From DATJPD01 sp035506575 (GTDB lineage Bacteria > Pseudomonadota > Alphaproteobacteria > CACIAM-22H2): 64,000 bases of DNA. The DNA lies in contig DATJPD010000184.1 in the NCBI GenBank assembly GCA_035506575.1, positions 70,636 to 134,635 of the forward strand, read 5' to 3'. Positions 35,601-44,167 of the stretch are shown piece after piece; position 1 is the first letter of the stretch; every line of letters starts with the position of its first letter. Both the position numbers and the translations under genes were made by a program. Under the pieces are notes generated by a model. It made no database searches. It was not told the origin of the DNA and saw only the letters and a list, made by a program, of their open reading frames with translations.

Positions 35601-36114
35601 GTTTGAGGCGGGAGACTAGCCACGCCGTTGTACGACGCAAGACCGGAAGAAGCCGCGAGTAAGCTTGGAGTAAGCTTGCTGGAAGTCGCCCACGGATCAT
35701 CCGCGCGCACGTCACGGGGGGCTGCCAGCGGAGCGGTAAAATGAAAGCGCCGTCCGGGGACCTCCGGACGGCGCACCGGGCGACGCGGGGATTTCCGGTC
35801 GGCCCACGCATTACGCGTGAATCGCAATGCTGGACGCGCTTTTAACCAATGCGGCTGAATGAAAGCTTAACGATGCCCGGCGGCGGGCATTTATTAAGAA
35901 TGACTATTACTTGCATAATCGCGCAAAGTCGCATATCACCAAAGGGATGACCTCGCGAGTGAGAGTGAGTCGCGGCGCGTAAGCACCGCGGACGGACACA
36001 CGCGGGGTCTTGTCCAAGCCAGCCATCCGACGGTGCGCGCTGCGGGCGCGTCCTTCCGAAAGCCAGCCAGGATCGAACAGATGCGCGAGATCGATCGGCT
36101 TCGGAGGGAGTCCT
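35601..36114. other. 514-bp gene-free stretch with two hairpins
   Basis: No convincing gene. A perfect 11-bp hairpin (35747-35757 with 35764-35774) would act as a terminator for minus-strand RNA, because TTTCATTTTA follows in that direction, yet no minus-strand gene feeds it. A second hairpin (ATGCCCG / CGGGCAT, 35873-35890) is followed by TTATT on the plus strand. The region around 35815-35945 is locally A+T-rich. The right part is the untranslated leader and promoter of the porin operon. Confidence 0.5.
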
Positions 36115-37662
36115 ATGCCAAAGACGCTGTGGGTGCGGCTGTGCACCCCGACAATTCTTGCGGCCTCGCTGCTCGGCGCGGGCGCGGTCCGCGCGGCGGA
36201 GCCGCCGGCGCAGTCTCCTCCGGTGGCGCAGGACGAGATCCTGCGCGAACTGCGCGCGATGGCGGCGCGCATCACCGTCCTCGAGAACGAATTGCGCGCC
36301 GAGAAGGCCGCGCATGCCGTGGCACCGGCGAAAGCGCCGGCGGCCGTGACGTCCACCCCTGCATCGGCACCGTTCACGGTGCAGGCGCCCGCGGCATCGC
36401 CAACCGCCGCCCAGCCCATCCCGCCTCAGGGGACGCCCGCGCAGACCAAGCAGGCCGAGGACAAAGGCCTGTTCGGTCTGGCGCCGTCGCCGATCGAGGG
36501 GCTGACGTTCGGCGCCTATGGCGAGCTCAAATACGGCGGCAAGCAGAACCCGTCGGCGGGTGGGCAGTGGCAGACCGGCTTCGATGCGGCGCGCGTGGTG
36601 CTGCTGCCGAGCTATCAGATCACGGACGATATCGTGTTCAACGCCGAGATCGAGTTCGAGCACGCGGGCAGCGGCTTCGACAACGACGACAAGCTGCACG
36701 GCACCGCCGAGATCGAGCAGGCCTATATCGATTTCAAGCCGTCGCCTTATCTCAATATCCGCTCGCCCGGCGTCGACTTGGTGCCGGTCGGCTACATCAA
36801 CCTGCATCACGAGCCGACACTCTTCTACAGCGTCGACCGGCCGGAGCTGGCGAATGGCCTCATTCCCAGCACCTGGGCAGCGCCCGCGACCGGCGTCTAC
36901 GGCAAGATCGTCGACAACCTCAATTACCAGGTCCAGCTCAGCAAGGGGCTCGAGGATTTCGGCGATTCGTTCGACTCGCGGACCGACGCCAACACGGTGC
37001 CCACGGGCTCCTACATGGCGGGCATCGATGGCAAGAACGCGCTCGGCTTCAGCAAGGCGCCGCTCGGCGATTTTCGCCAGCTCAACAACGCCTGGGCGAC
37101 CACCGTGCAACTCACCTATACGCCGCCCTTCATTCCAGGCCTGGCCGGCAGCACCGCGGTCTACTACACGCCCAACACCACGCCGCGTGGCGCGCATTCG
37201 GATGCGGGAACACCTCTCGGCCACTCGAGCCTCACCCTGGTCGACACCGAGTTCCGCTATCGGCCGCCCGACACGCACTGGGAGTTCCGCGGCGAGTTCG
37301 TCGGGCTCTCGATCGGCGATCCCGCCAATATGCGCGCCAACAACGACAGCGATTCCTCGAACAATGTCGGCCGCACCATGTACGGGCTTTCGGGCGAGGT
37401 TGCCTACCACTATTCGCTCGGCACCGTCATGAAGAGCGATTGGGAGGCGGTGCCGTTCTATCGCTACACGTACGAAAGACTGCAGGCCGGCGGCTTCGCG
37501 GGCTCCGATGCCAACGCGCCCACGAGCGCCGGACGGCCCCAGTTCCACACCGTCGGCGTCGCGGTCTTCCCGACGCCCAAGGTCGTGCTCAAGCTGGACT
37601 ACCAGAAGGTGCTCGGCGTGCACCAGGATTCGGTGCTGGGTGCGGTCGGCTTCTTCTTCTGA
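36115..37662 (+). CDS. Outer-membrane beta-barrel porin with N-terminal coiled coil
   Basis: 515 residues. Signal peptide (cleavage near VRA-AEP, residue 27), then a short coiled coil (ILRELRAMAARITVLENELR), an Ala/Pro/Thr-rich linker to about residue 120, and a phosphate-porin-like beta-barrel starting at GLTFGAYGELKYGG and ending GAVGFFF; the C-terminal Phe is the outer-membrane insertion signal. GGAGGGAG precedes the ATG. It is first in an operon with an FMN-binding protein, ApbE and a membrane protein, which links it to extracytosolic redox or metal handling rather than simple diffusion. Confidence 0.88.
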   Translation: MPKTLWVRLCTPTILAASLLGAGAVRAAEPPAQSPPVAQDEILRELRAMAARITVLENELRAEKAAHAVAPAKAPAAVTSTPASAPFTVQAPAASPTAAQPIPPQGTPAQTKQAEDKGLFGLAPSPIEGLTFGAYGELKYGGKQNPSAGGQWQTGFDAARVVLLPSYQITDDIVFNAEIEFEHAGSGFDNDDKLHGTAEIEQAYIDFKPSPYLNIRSPGVDLVPVGYINLHHEPTLFYSVDRPELANGLIPSTWAAPATGVYGKIVDNLNYQVQLSKGLEDFGDSFDSRTDANTVPTGSYMAGIDGKNALGFSKAPLGDFRQLNNAWATTVQLTYTPPFIPGLAGSTAVYYTPNTTPRGAHSDAGTPLGHSSLTLVDTEFRYRPPDTHWEFRGEFVGLSIGDPANMRANNDSDSSNNVGRTMYGLSGEVAYHYSLGTVMKSDWEAVPFYRYTYERLQAGGFAGSDANAPTSAGRPQFHTVGVAVFPTPKVVLKLDYQKVLGVHQDSVLGAVGFFF

Positions 37663-37675
37663 CGGAGAACCGGCG

Positions 37676-38215
37676 ATGAGCGGCTGGAAGACCTGGGTGG
37701 TCCCGCCGGCCATCGTGATGGCGGCCGCGGTGCCGGCGCGCGCGACGCAGTACCTGAGCCTGGCCGACGCGCAACGGCTGGCTTTTCCCGCCGCCACGCA
37801 ATTCCAACCGGCGAACGTCGTCTACACTCCTCAGCAGGCCGCCGCGATCGAGAAACGATCCGGCCAGCCGGTGCGCACCAGGGGCGAGCAGGTATGGCGC
37901 GCGATGGACGGCGACAAGTTCCTCGGCTTCTTCATTCTCGACTACGTGATCGGCAAGCATCTCGTGATCGACTATGCGGTGGCGCTCGAGCCCGACGGCA
38001 AGGTGCGGCGGGTCGAGATCCTCGAGTACCGGGAATCCTACGGCTTCGAAATAACGAACGCCGACTGGCTGAAGCAGTTCGAGGGCAAATCCAGCCGCGA
38101 TCCTGTTCAGGTGGACAAGGATATCCGCAACATCTCCGGTGCCACGTTGTCGGCGCACCACGTGACCGAGGGCATCAAACGGGTGCTGGCCTTCTATGAC
38201 GTCTGCCTCCATTGA
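37676..38215 (+). CDS. Exported FMN-binding (FMN_bind) domain protein
   Basis: 179 residues. A signal peptide ends near ARA-TQY (about residue 24). The C-terminal FMN_bind domain carries the flavinylation motif ISGATLSAHHVTEG; the Thr at about residue 157 is the expected site of covalent FMN attachment by ApbE. It starts 13 bp after the porin stop and overlaps apbE by 20 bp. Such proteins carry electrons outside the cytoplasmic membrane. Confidence 0.9.
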   Translation: MSGWKTWVVPPAIVMAAAVPARATQYLSLADAQRLAFPAATQFQPANVVYTPQQAAAIEKRSGQPVRTRGEQVWRAMDGDKFLGFFILDYVIGKHLVIDYAVALEPDGKVRRVEILEYRESYGFEITNADWLKQFEGKSSRDPVQVDKDIRNISGATLSAHHVTEGIKRVLAFYDVCLH

Positions 38216-39125
38216 GCTGCGCCGCGCGCGCCCGCTGCTCGGCACCGTGGTCGAGATCGCGGTGACGGCGCAGGACCATGCCCGCGGTCACGCGGCGATC
38301 GATGAAGCGTTCGCCGCCGTGGAGCAGGTGCATCGCCTGATGAGCTTCCACGAGCCGCACAGCGACGTGAGCCGCCTCAACCATGGTGCTGCGGACATGG
38401 CAATCGCCGTGCATCCATGGACATACCTCGTCCTCGAGGCCGCGGCGGAATTTCGCCGCGCGTCTGCAGGTCTGTTCGATGTGTCCATCGCCCGCCATCT
38501 GCAGGCGCAGGGGGTGCTGCCGCTTCCCGTCATTGCGAGCGAAGCGAAGCAATCGAGCGAAACAGCTCTGGATCGCTTCGGCGCTGGTGCCCCTCGCCAT
38601 GACGCGATGATCGCTCTTCTTCCCGGCAACTGCGTCCGCTTCTCCTCGCCGGAAATCCGCATCGATCTCGGCGGCATCGCCAAGGGATTCGCGGTCGACC
38701 GCGCGGTCGAGGTGTTGCGGGCGCACGGCATCGCGCGCGGGCTCGTGAATGCGGGGGGCGACCTGTTTGCGTTCGGTGCCCCTCATGCGGTCGACCTCCG
38801 CGATCCGCGCCGTCCCGCGGCACTGCTGGGGCGCCTCGTGATTGCCGATCAGGCCGTCGCGTCGAGCGCTCGCGCAGTTCCCGAAGCTGCCCCCTCGCTG
38901 ATCGTCCATCCGCACACCGGGCGCACGGCCGCGGCGGCGCTGGGTGCGACCGTGCTGGCGCGCGACGCCACCACGGCCGATGCGCTGACGAAGCTTGTCC
39001 TGCTGCTCGGCCGGGAGGCCGCGCAGATCCTGGCCCGCTACGGCGCGCGTGCGCTGTTCGTGGCACCCGACGGCGTCGTGCACGTCACCGACGGCTGGCC
39101 GGAGGCCGTCGGCCATGCGGCTTAA
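38196..39125 (+). CDS. apbE: FAD:protein FMN transferase ApbE
   Basis: 309 residues. ApbE motifs are RPLLGTVVEI at the start, FDVSIARHL, RIDLGGIAKGFAVDRA, GLVNAGGDLFAFG and a C-terminal DATTADALTKL with metal-binding Asp/Thr. It attaches FMN to the preceding FMN_bind protein. Two oddities: no signal peptide or lipobox is encoded in frame, although most ApbE proteins act in the periplasm; and residues about 112-137 are encoded by a palindromic dispersed repeat inserted in frame. Confidence 0.92.
   Translation: MTSASIELRRARPLLGTVVEIAVTAQDHARGHAAIDEAFAAVEQVHRLMSFHEPHSDVSRLNHGAADMAIAVHPWTYLVLEAAAEFRRASAGLFDVSIARHLQAQGVLPLPVIASEAKQSSETALDRFGAGAPRHDAMIALLPGNCVRFSSPEIRIDLGGIAKGFAVDRAVEVLRAHGIARGLVNAGGDLFAFGAPHAVDLRDPRRPAALLGRLVIADQAVASSARAVPEAAPSLIVHPHTGRTAAAALGATVLARDATTADALTKLVLLLGREAAQILARYGARALFVAPDGVVHVTDGWPEAVGHAA
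38528..38604. repeat. Palindromic dispersed repeat inserted in frame within apbE
   Basis: CATTGCGAGCGAAGCGAAGC with flanking bases forms the left arm (38528-38554); GATCGCTTCG...CTCGCCATGACG (38571-38604) is an imperfect inverted copy. This is the alphaproteobacterial element usually seen between genes. Here its 77 bases are translated through as VIASEAKQSSETALDRFGAG and following residues, without a stop or frameshift. Confidence 0.8.
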
Positions 39126-39570
39126 CCGCACCTTGCGCCTGAGCCTCTATGCAGCGCTCATCGTGCTGCTGGCCACCGGCATCGGGTGGCTCGTGATCGA
39201 TGCGACCAAGGATCCGTTTCAGCCGGGCGGAAGCGGCGAGGCGGAGCCGCTCCTTCTCGCCGTCCACGGTGGTGCCGCGATGGCGTTCCTGATCCTGCTG
39301 GGCGCGCTGGTGCCGCTGCATGTGCAGGGCAACTGGGCGCGCGACCGCAACCGCTGGACGGGCGTGGTCATGCTGGCGATCAATGCCGTGCTGATCTTGA
39401 CCGCCTATGCGCTCTACTACAGCGGCTCCGACCTTTTGCGGGGCTGGGCGAGCGATCTGCACATCGGCGCCGGATTGTTCCTGCCGCTGTGGCTCGGCGT
39501 GCATGTCTGGCTCGGCTGGCGGACCCGGGTGGCCGCTCAGCGCGCGCTCGCCAACGCCGACTGGCAATAG
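39115..39570 (+). CDS. Four-helix membrane protein, probable b-type cytochrome (DUF4405-like)
   Basis: 151 residues with four predicted membrane helices. Conserved-looking His residues lie in LAVHGGAA, PLHVQG, DLHIGAG and GVHVWLG, an arrangement suited to b-type haem ligation. It overlaps apbE by 11 bp and is the last gene of the porin/FMN_bind/ApbE operon. It could pass electrons from the quinone pool to the flavinylated periplasmic protein. The family assignment is by pattern, not by search. Confidence 0.75.
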   Translation: MRLNRTLRLSLYAALIVLLATGIGWLVIDATKDPFQPGGSGEAEPLLLAVHGGAAMAFLILLGALVPLHVQGNWARDRNRWTGVVMLAINAVLILTAYALYYSGSDLLRGWASDLHIGAGLFLPLWLGVHVWLGWRTRVAAQRALANADWQ

Positions 39571-39694
39571 ATCCCGACCCCTTGGCGGGGCAGGTTGCCG
39601 TGACAATATCGTGAGATAGGGCCTCCCCGCTCATCACAACCAGGCGTGGCGGCGGGGCAACAGTGTGACTGTTCTCACTGCGGTGTGGCCCTGA

Positions 39695-39710
39695 TTAATG
39701 TCTGATTAAC
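39695..39710. promoter_or_regulatory. CtrA-binding box upstream of the PBP gene
   Basis: TTAATGTCTGATTAAC matches the full CtrA consensus TTAA-N7-TTAAC. It is part of an 11-bp direct repeat of CTGATTAA. An imperfect dyad (CAGTG...CACTG, 39661-39680) lies upstream and a GATTC (GANTC) methylation site at 39767-39771 downstream. The PBP ATG is 133 bp away. CtrA is the cell-cycle master regulator of alphaproteobacteria. Confidence 0.6.
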
Positions 39711-39842
39711 AAATCCAGCCGAAACTGGACGGGCCCAAACATCGGGAAGGCGTGCGTAACACTATGGATTCGAGGCGGTATTTAGCTCCGCAATCGGCTC
39801 AGAACGAGCCTGCGGCCGGCCCGGCACGGCCATAGGCCCGCT

Positions 39843-42800
39843 ATGTCGGACATTCCTCTCAATGCCCTGCACCCGGCGGCCGTCGACCTCGAGCCCACAG
39901 CAACCCCGCCGGACATCGCCACCCCGCCGAAAGAGCAGAAGCGGCCGCTCCACATCGCCATCCTTCTGTGGGCGGCGCGGCTTACGGCCCTCGCCATGGC
40001 CGCCGGTGCGGTCTATCTCGAGGCGCACACGTCGTTTGTGGAATCGTTTCTCCTCGCGCGTGTCGCCAAGCCCGCCACGTACTCGATCGGCATCGGACCC
40101 AGCGAGACGCTGCAGGTCCCGCCGCCAAGTCCGTACGACGACCGCCTCGGCTATTCGCATCTCGGCGCGTATGTCGACGCGCTGACCGCCCGCCATTTCG
40201 TCATCGAGCGCCAGGCGCGCCTGTCGCCCGAGCTCGCGAAGCTGTCATCGATCGCCGGCTATCCGATCTATCGCGAGAAATCGCAGGCGGGGGTCAGCCT
40301 GCTCGACCGCGCCGGCGCTCCGCTCTATGAGTCGACCTATCCGGAGCAGGCCTATCCGCAGTTCGCCGCGATCCCGCCGATCCTCGTGGATTCCCTGTTG
40401 TTCGTGGAGGACCAGAACGTCCTCGACGAGAGTGCTCCGCACCGCAATCCTGCGATCGACTGGAAGCGCTTCCCGGTCGCGGCCGCGGCGCACCTCGCCG
40501 GGCATTTCGATCCGCGTATCAAGGACGGGGGCGCCTCCACCCTGGCCACGCAGATCGAGAAGTTCCGCCACTGGCCGGGGGGCCGCACCGGAACCGCCGG
40601 GGACAAGCTGCGTCAGATGGCGATGGCGAGCTTGCGCGCCTATTCCGACGGCCCCGACACCATGGCGATGCGCCGCGACATCGTCACCACGTACCTGAAC
40701 TCGACGCCGCTGAGCTCGCGGGCAGGGTATGGCGAGATCATCGGCGTGCCCGAAGGCCTGCATGCCTGGTACGGCACCGACTACGCGGAGGTGTCGCGGG
40801 CGCTTACCTCGCCGGCGCACAGCGAGGCGGAGCTCGCGCGCAAGGCCCAACTCTACAAGCAGGCGCTGAGCCTGATCCTGGCCGAGCGGCGCCCGTCCTA
40901 TTATCTCGCGACCGACCACGAGGCGTTGCGCAAGCTGACCGACAACTATCTGGGCCTGCTGGCCGCGGCCGGGGTGATCGATCGGCCGCTCGCCGAGGCG
41001 GCGCTGCGCGCCGATCTTCCCATCACCCCGCAACCGCCGGCGCCGGCTCCGGTGTCGTTCGTCGCCCGCAAGGCTGCCGACGCGCTGCGCACCGAGCTCC
41101 TGACGATGCTGAAGGTGCCCAACCTCTACAGCGTCGATCGCCTCGACCTCACCGCGCAGTCGACCCTCGACGCGGACGCTCAGGGCCGCGTCGCCGGCGT
41201 GCTGTCGAAGCTCGGCGACCGCCAGACCGTGCAGGACATGGGGATGGTCGGGAAGTTCCTGCTGGGCGATGCCGATCCCGCCAGGGTCACCTACAGCGTC
41301 GTGCTCTACGAGCGCGGCCAGGACCGCAATTTCGTGCGCGTGCACGCCGACAGCGGCGATGAGCCGTTCGACGTCAATTCCGGCGCCAAGCTGATCCTCG
41401 GCTCGACCGCCAAGCTGCGCACCATGATCACCTATCTCAACATCATGTCGGGCTTGCGCGACCGCTTCGACGGCCAGTCGCCGGCCCAGCTCGAGCAGGC
41501 CGCGGCGTCGGCCCAGGACCCGCTGACCCGCTGGGCCGCGACCTACCTCGCCGGGACCTCGGATCACCGGCTCCAGCCGATGCTGGATGCGGCGATGCGG
41601 CGGCAGTATTCCGGCAGCACGCAAGAGGTGTTCTTCACCGGCGGCGGCGACCACGTCTTCCATAATTTCGAGAAGAAAGAGGACTTCCAGGTCTACAGCG
41701 TCGAGGACGCGTTCGAGAACTCCGTGAACCTCTCGTTCGTGCGCATCATGCGCGACATCGTGCACTACGAAATGGCGCAGGCGCAGGGAGCTGGGGAGGG
41801 CCGGGACCTGCTCGCCGACCGTCACGACGCCGAGCGCGAGGTCTATCTGCGCCGCTTTGCCGATCAGGAAGGCCAGAGCTTCCTCAACCACTTCTACGAC
41901 GATTATCACGGACGCTCGCCCGACGAGGCATTGGCCTTGCTCGCCGGCCGCACGCGTCCGGTGCCCAAGCGCCTCGCGGTCGTGTTCCGCACGGCCCGCC
42001 CGAAGGCCGGCGTGGAGGAGATGCGCGAGTTCATCCATCGCCGGCTGCCCGGCGAATCGTTGAGCACGTCGCTGCTCGAGCAGCTCTACCGCGCCTATGA
42101 CCCGGCGAAGTTCGGGGTGAACGATCGCGGCTATCTCGCGGGCGTGCATCCGCTCGAGCTGTGGCTGGTCGCCTACCTGCAGGAGCATCCGGACGCGACC
42201 CGCGCCGAGATCGCCGACGCTGCGGGGACGGCGCGCCAGGAAGCGTATTCGTGGCTTTACAAGACCCCCAACAAGCGTGCCCAGGACACCCGCATCCGCA
42301 TCCTGCTCGAAGAGGATGCCTTCGCCCGCATCCTGCAGGATTGGAAGAAGCAGGGCTATCCGTTCGGGCATCTCGTTCCCTCCTATGCGACCGCGATCGG
42401 CAGCTCGGGTGACCGGCCGGACGCGCTGGCGGAGCTGATGGGCATCATCGTCAATGACGGGGTGCGCCTGCCGTCCGACGACATCGAGCGCCTGAGCTTC
42501 GCCAAAGACACGCCGTACGAAACCGATTTCGCGTTCGCACCCCACGAGCCCGAGCGGGTCATCGCACCCGAGGTCGCGGCCACGGCGCGCCGCGCGCTCA
42601 TGGGCGTCGTCGCCAACGGCACCGGCAATCGCGTCCGCAACGTCTTCTACACGACCGATGGCAAGCCGCTCGCGATCGGCGGCAAGACGGGCACCGGCGA
42701 CAACCGGTTCGACAAGTTCGGCCCGGGCGGCGCCGTCATTGAATCGCGCCCCGTGGACCGTACCGCGACCTTCGTGTTCTTCCTGGGCGACAAGTTCTAC

Positions 42801-43037
42801 GGCACGATCACCGCCTATGTGCGCGGGAAGGAGTCTGGCGACTATCACTTCACCAGCGCGCTCGCGGTGCAGCTCCTGAAGTCGTTGTCTCCGGACCTCC
42901 GGCCGCTGCTCGGCACGGCGCCGGCTCCGGTCGCGGCACTGCGCACGACACCGGTGCTGCATCCGCCGGCCAGGCCCGCCGCCGACGAAGAGCCCTCCGA
43001 CGGCAGCGTCACCGTTGACGAAGACGCGCTGCAGTAG
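39843..43037 (+). CDS. Class A penicillin-binding protein-like, with large insert
   Basis: 1064 residues, longer than usual class A PBPs. One membrane helix (about 36-58), a GT51 glycosyltransferase domain (Glu189 in VEDQN, then GASTLATQIEKF), and a transpeptidase domain with Ser521-x-x-Lys524 (GSTAKL), Ser627-x-Asn629 (NSVNLSF) and Lys948-Thr-Gly (GGKTGTGDNRF). About 320 residues separate the SxN and KTG motifs, far more than usual, so a domain of roughly 200 residues is inserted there. Catalytic residues look intact. Expected role is periplasmic peptidoglycan synthesis; a CtrA box upstream suggests cell-cycle control. Confidence 0.88.
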   Translation: MSDIPLNALHPAAVDLEPTATPPDIATPPKEQKRPLHIAILLWAARLTALAMAAGAVYLEAHTSFVESFLLARVAKPATYSIGIGPSETLQVPPPSPYDDRLGYSHLGAYVDALTARHFVIERQARLSPELAKLSSIAGYPIYREKSQAGVSLLDRAGAPLYESTYPEQAYPQFAAIPPILVDSLLFVEDQNVLDESAPHRNPAIDWKRFPVAAAAHLAGHFDPRIKDGGASTLATQIEKFRHWPGGRTGTAGDKLRQMAMASLRAYSDGPDTMAMRRDIVTTYLNSTPLSSRAGYGEIIGVPEGLHAWYGTDYAEVSRALTSPAHSEAELARKAQLYKQALSLILAERRPSYYLATDHEALRKLTDNYLGLLAAAGVIDRPLAEAALRADLPITPQPPAPAPVSFVARKAADALRTELLTMLKVPNLYSVDRLDLTAQSTLDADAQGRVAGVLSKLGDRQTVQDMGMVGKFLLGDADPARVTYSVVLYERGQDRNFVRVHADSGDEPFDVNSGAKLILGSTAKLRTMITYLNIMSGLRDRFDGQSPAQLEQAAASAQDPLTRWAATYLAGTSDHRLQPMLDAAMRRQYSGSTQEVFFTGGGDHVFHNFEKKEDFQVYSVEDAFENSVNLSFVRIMRDIVHYEMAQAQGAGEGRDLLADRHDAEREVYLRRFADQEGQSFLNHFYDDYHGRSPDEALALLAGRTRPVPKRLAVVFRTARPKAGVEEMREFIHRRLPGESLSTSLLEQLYRAYDPAKFGVNDRGYLAGVHPLELWLVAYLQEHPDATRAEIADAAGTARQEAYSWLYKTPNKRAQDTRIRILLEEDAFARILQDWKKQGYPFGHLVPSYATAIGSSGDRPDALAELMGIIVNDGVRLPSDDIERLSFAKDTPYETDFAFAPHEPERVIAPEVAATARRALMGVVANGTGNRVRNVFYTTDGKPLAIGGKTGTGDNRFDKFGPGGAVIESRPVDRTATFVFFLGDKFYGTITAYVRGKESGDYHFTSALAVQLLKSLSPDLRPLLGTAPAPVAALRTTPVLHPPARPAADEEPSDGSVTVDEDALQ

Positions 43038-43352
43038 CTCATAGAGCGAACTCAGCGCATCCCTCAGCGCAGCGGCACTCCTCGCATCGGACATCGCGCG
43101 TCCACAGCCGACGTGCCCGTCAACGCGAGCCCCCGACCACAGGCACTCACGATCCCGGGATTCATGGCCTGTTGGGCACTCGGTTTCCTAGATCAAAAAG
43201 GGTTAGATCTTCAGTGGCGCGCTCTTGAACCGGCGGAAAGGTGCGATAAGTCGCGCTTCTGGAGCCCCTCGGCCCTTTTTCCACCTTCTAATCTGCACCA
43301 ACTGTGTTACTTTGTGCATTGGGCATAGGGGGCCCAACGAGGGAGCCCCGTC
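43038..43352. other. 315-bp intergenic region
   Basis: No gene seen. CTCAGCGCA occurs twice 12 bp apart (43051 and 43063), and TAGATC occurs twice in a dyad-like setting (AGATC-N11-GATCT, 43190-43210), a possible operator for the downstream XRE gene. The last 60 bp carry that gene's ribosome site (GAGGGAG). Confidence 0.4.
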
Positions 43353-43694
43353 ATGACGATCAAACGACCCGTAGTCTCGCCTGCGCAGTGCCGCGCGGCC
43401 CGCGCCCTACTCAAATGGACGCAAGCGAAGCTCGCGCAGCAGGCCGCTGTGGCGCGCAAGACCGTGGCCGATTTCGAGCTGGGCAATCGTTCGCTGCACC
43501 GCCGCACGCGTCTCGACATCACCGTGGCGCTCGAAGCCGCGGGCATCGAATTCATCTGGGGTGCGGATGGCGAGGGCGTGCGCTTCGCGCGCAAAGCCGC
43601 CGCTGCGGCTGCGACGACCGCGCCATCGGCCACATCGGGCCTGCGCCTGGCGACGGTCGGCGGAAGCGAGCCTGCCGCCGCGCGTTCGACCTAG
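43353..43694 (+). CDS. Small XRE-type helix-turn-helix regulator
   Basis: 113 residues. An XRE/Cro-like HTH (ARALLKWTQAKLAQQAAVARKTVADFELG) is followed by a conserved short extension (LEAAGIEFIWGADGEGVRFA) and an Ala/Ser-rich tail. The extension is typical of small alphaproteobacterial regulators related to those beside toxin-like or stress genes. A close paralogue is encoded at 45566-45895, about 2.2 kb downstream, sharing nearly every residue of the HTH. Confidence 0.88.
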   Translation: MTIKRPVVSPAQCRAARALLKWTQAKLAQQAAVARKTVADFELGNRSLHRRTRLDITVALEAAGIEFIWGADGEGVRFARKAAAAAATTAPSATSGLRLATVGGSEPAAARST

Positions 43695-43792
43695 CGGGCG
43701 GAATCCGCGCGGCCTCATACGGCGGCGCGTGAGGGATACGAGGCGAAGGGGCGAGGACAGGTGGAGGAGGCCGAGGTGTGGGAGGGGAGCCC

Positions 43793-43948
43793 GTGCCGAG
43801 CTATCGCTGCTGTTTCCTGGACCGCGACAGACACACCGTGAAAGTGGAGATCCAGGACTGCCACTTGGCGCAGTACACGTTCGTCGAGCCGTGGCTCGAT
43901 CGCCGGTTGGTCGAGCGGCGCAAACGCGCGCCGGCGGTGCGTCAGTGA
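43793..43948 (+). CDS. Small hypothetical protein
   Basis: 51 residues, starting with GTG (PSYRCCFLDRDRHTVKVEI) after a good GGAGGGGAG site. Its stop overlaps the start of the next small gene (GTGA), which supports both being translated. The YRCCFLDRD start resembles a group of small alphaproteobacterial hypotheticals; function unknown. Confidence 0.5.
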   Translation: MPSYRCCFLDRDRHTVKVEIQDCHLAQYTFVEPWLDRRLVERRKRAPAVRQ

Positions 43949-44112
43949 CCCGTCTGCCCGACGCCCGCGAGTGCCGGACGCGGGCCTTGGCGTTGCTCAA
44001 GCGGGCCGCGGCTTCGACGGACGCCAAGGAAAAGGAGGAGCTCGAGATCGCCGCGCGCGAATACGAGAAGGTCGCCGACGAGATCGAGAAGTTCCGTGAC
44101 AGTGGACATTAG
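43945..44112 (+). CDS. Small helical protein
   Basis: 55 residues, almost entirely charged helix (RALALLKRAAASTDAKEK, then EIAAREYEKVADEIEKF), starting GTG in overlap with the previous stop. A paralogue at 49720-49896 has the same pattern (RALREMAKNASSEEVQRE, then VAQQYEKLAEDVRRL). Each copy lies shortly before a single-domain receiver gene, which suggests a link to that signalling protein. Confidence 0.6.
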   Translation: MTRLPDARECRTRALALLKRAAASTDAKEKEELEIAAREYEKVADEIEKFRDSGH

Positions 44113-44167
44113 AGTTCGGCCAGCCCAAACCTGCGGTTAGGCTGGTTCGCAGGCTGTTATCCCTTAC

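Noticed and set aside
35950..36114. Flavin (FMN) riboswitch in the leader of the flavinylation operon
   Set aside because: None of the conserved FMN-aptamer segments could be found in the leader.
36033..37679. 548-codon plus-strand frame overlapping the porin in another frame
   Set aside because: Arg-rich with no signal peptide or barrel pattern; the porin frame has a signal, a ribosome site and a C-terminal Phe.
40245..43094. Long open frame (949 codons) on the strand opposite the PBP gene
   Set aside because: High-GC shadow: the translation is rich in Arg/Gly/His/Ala without domain motifs, while the plus-strand frame has all PBP motifs.
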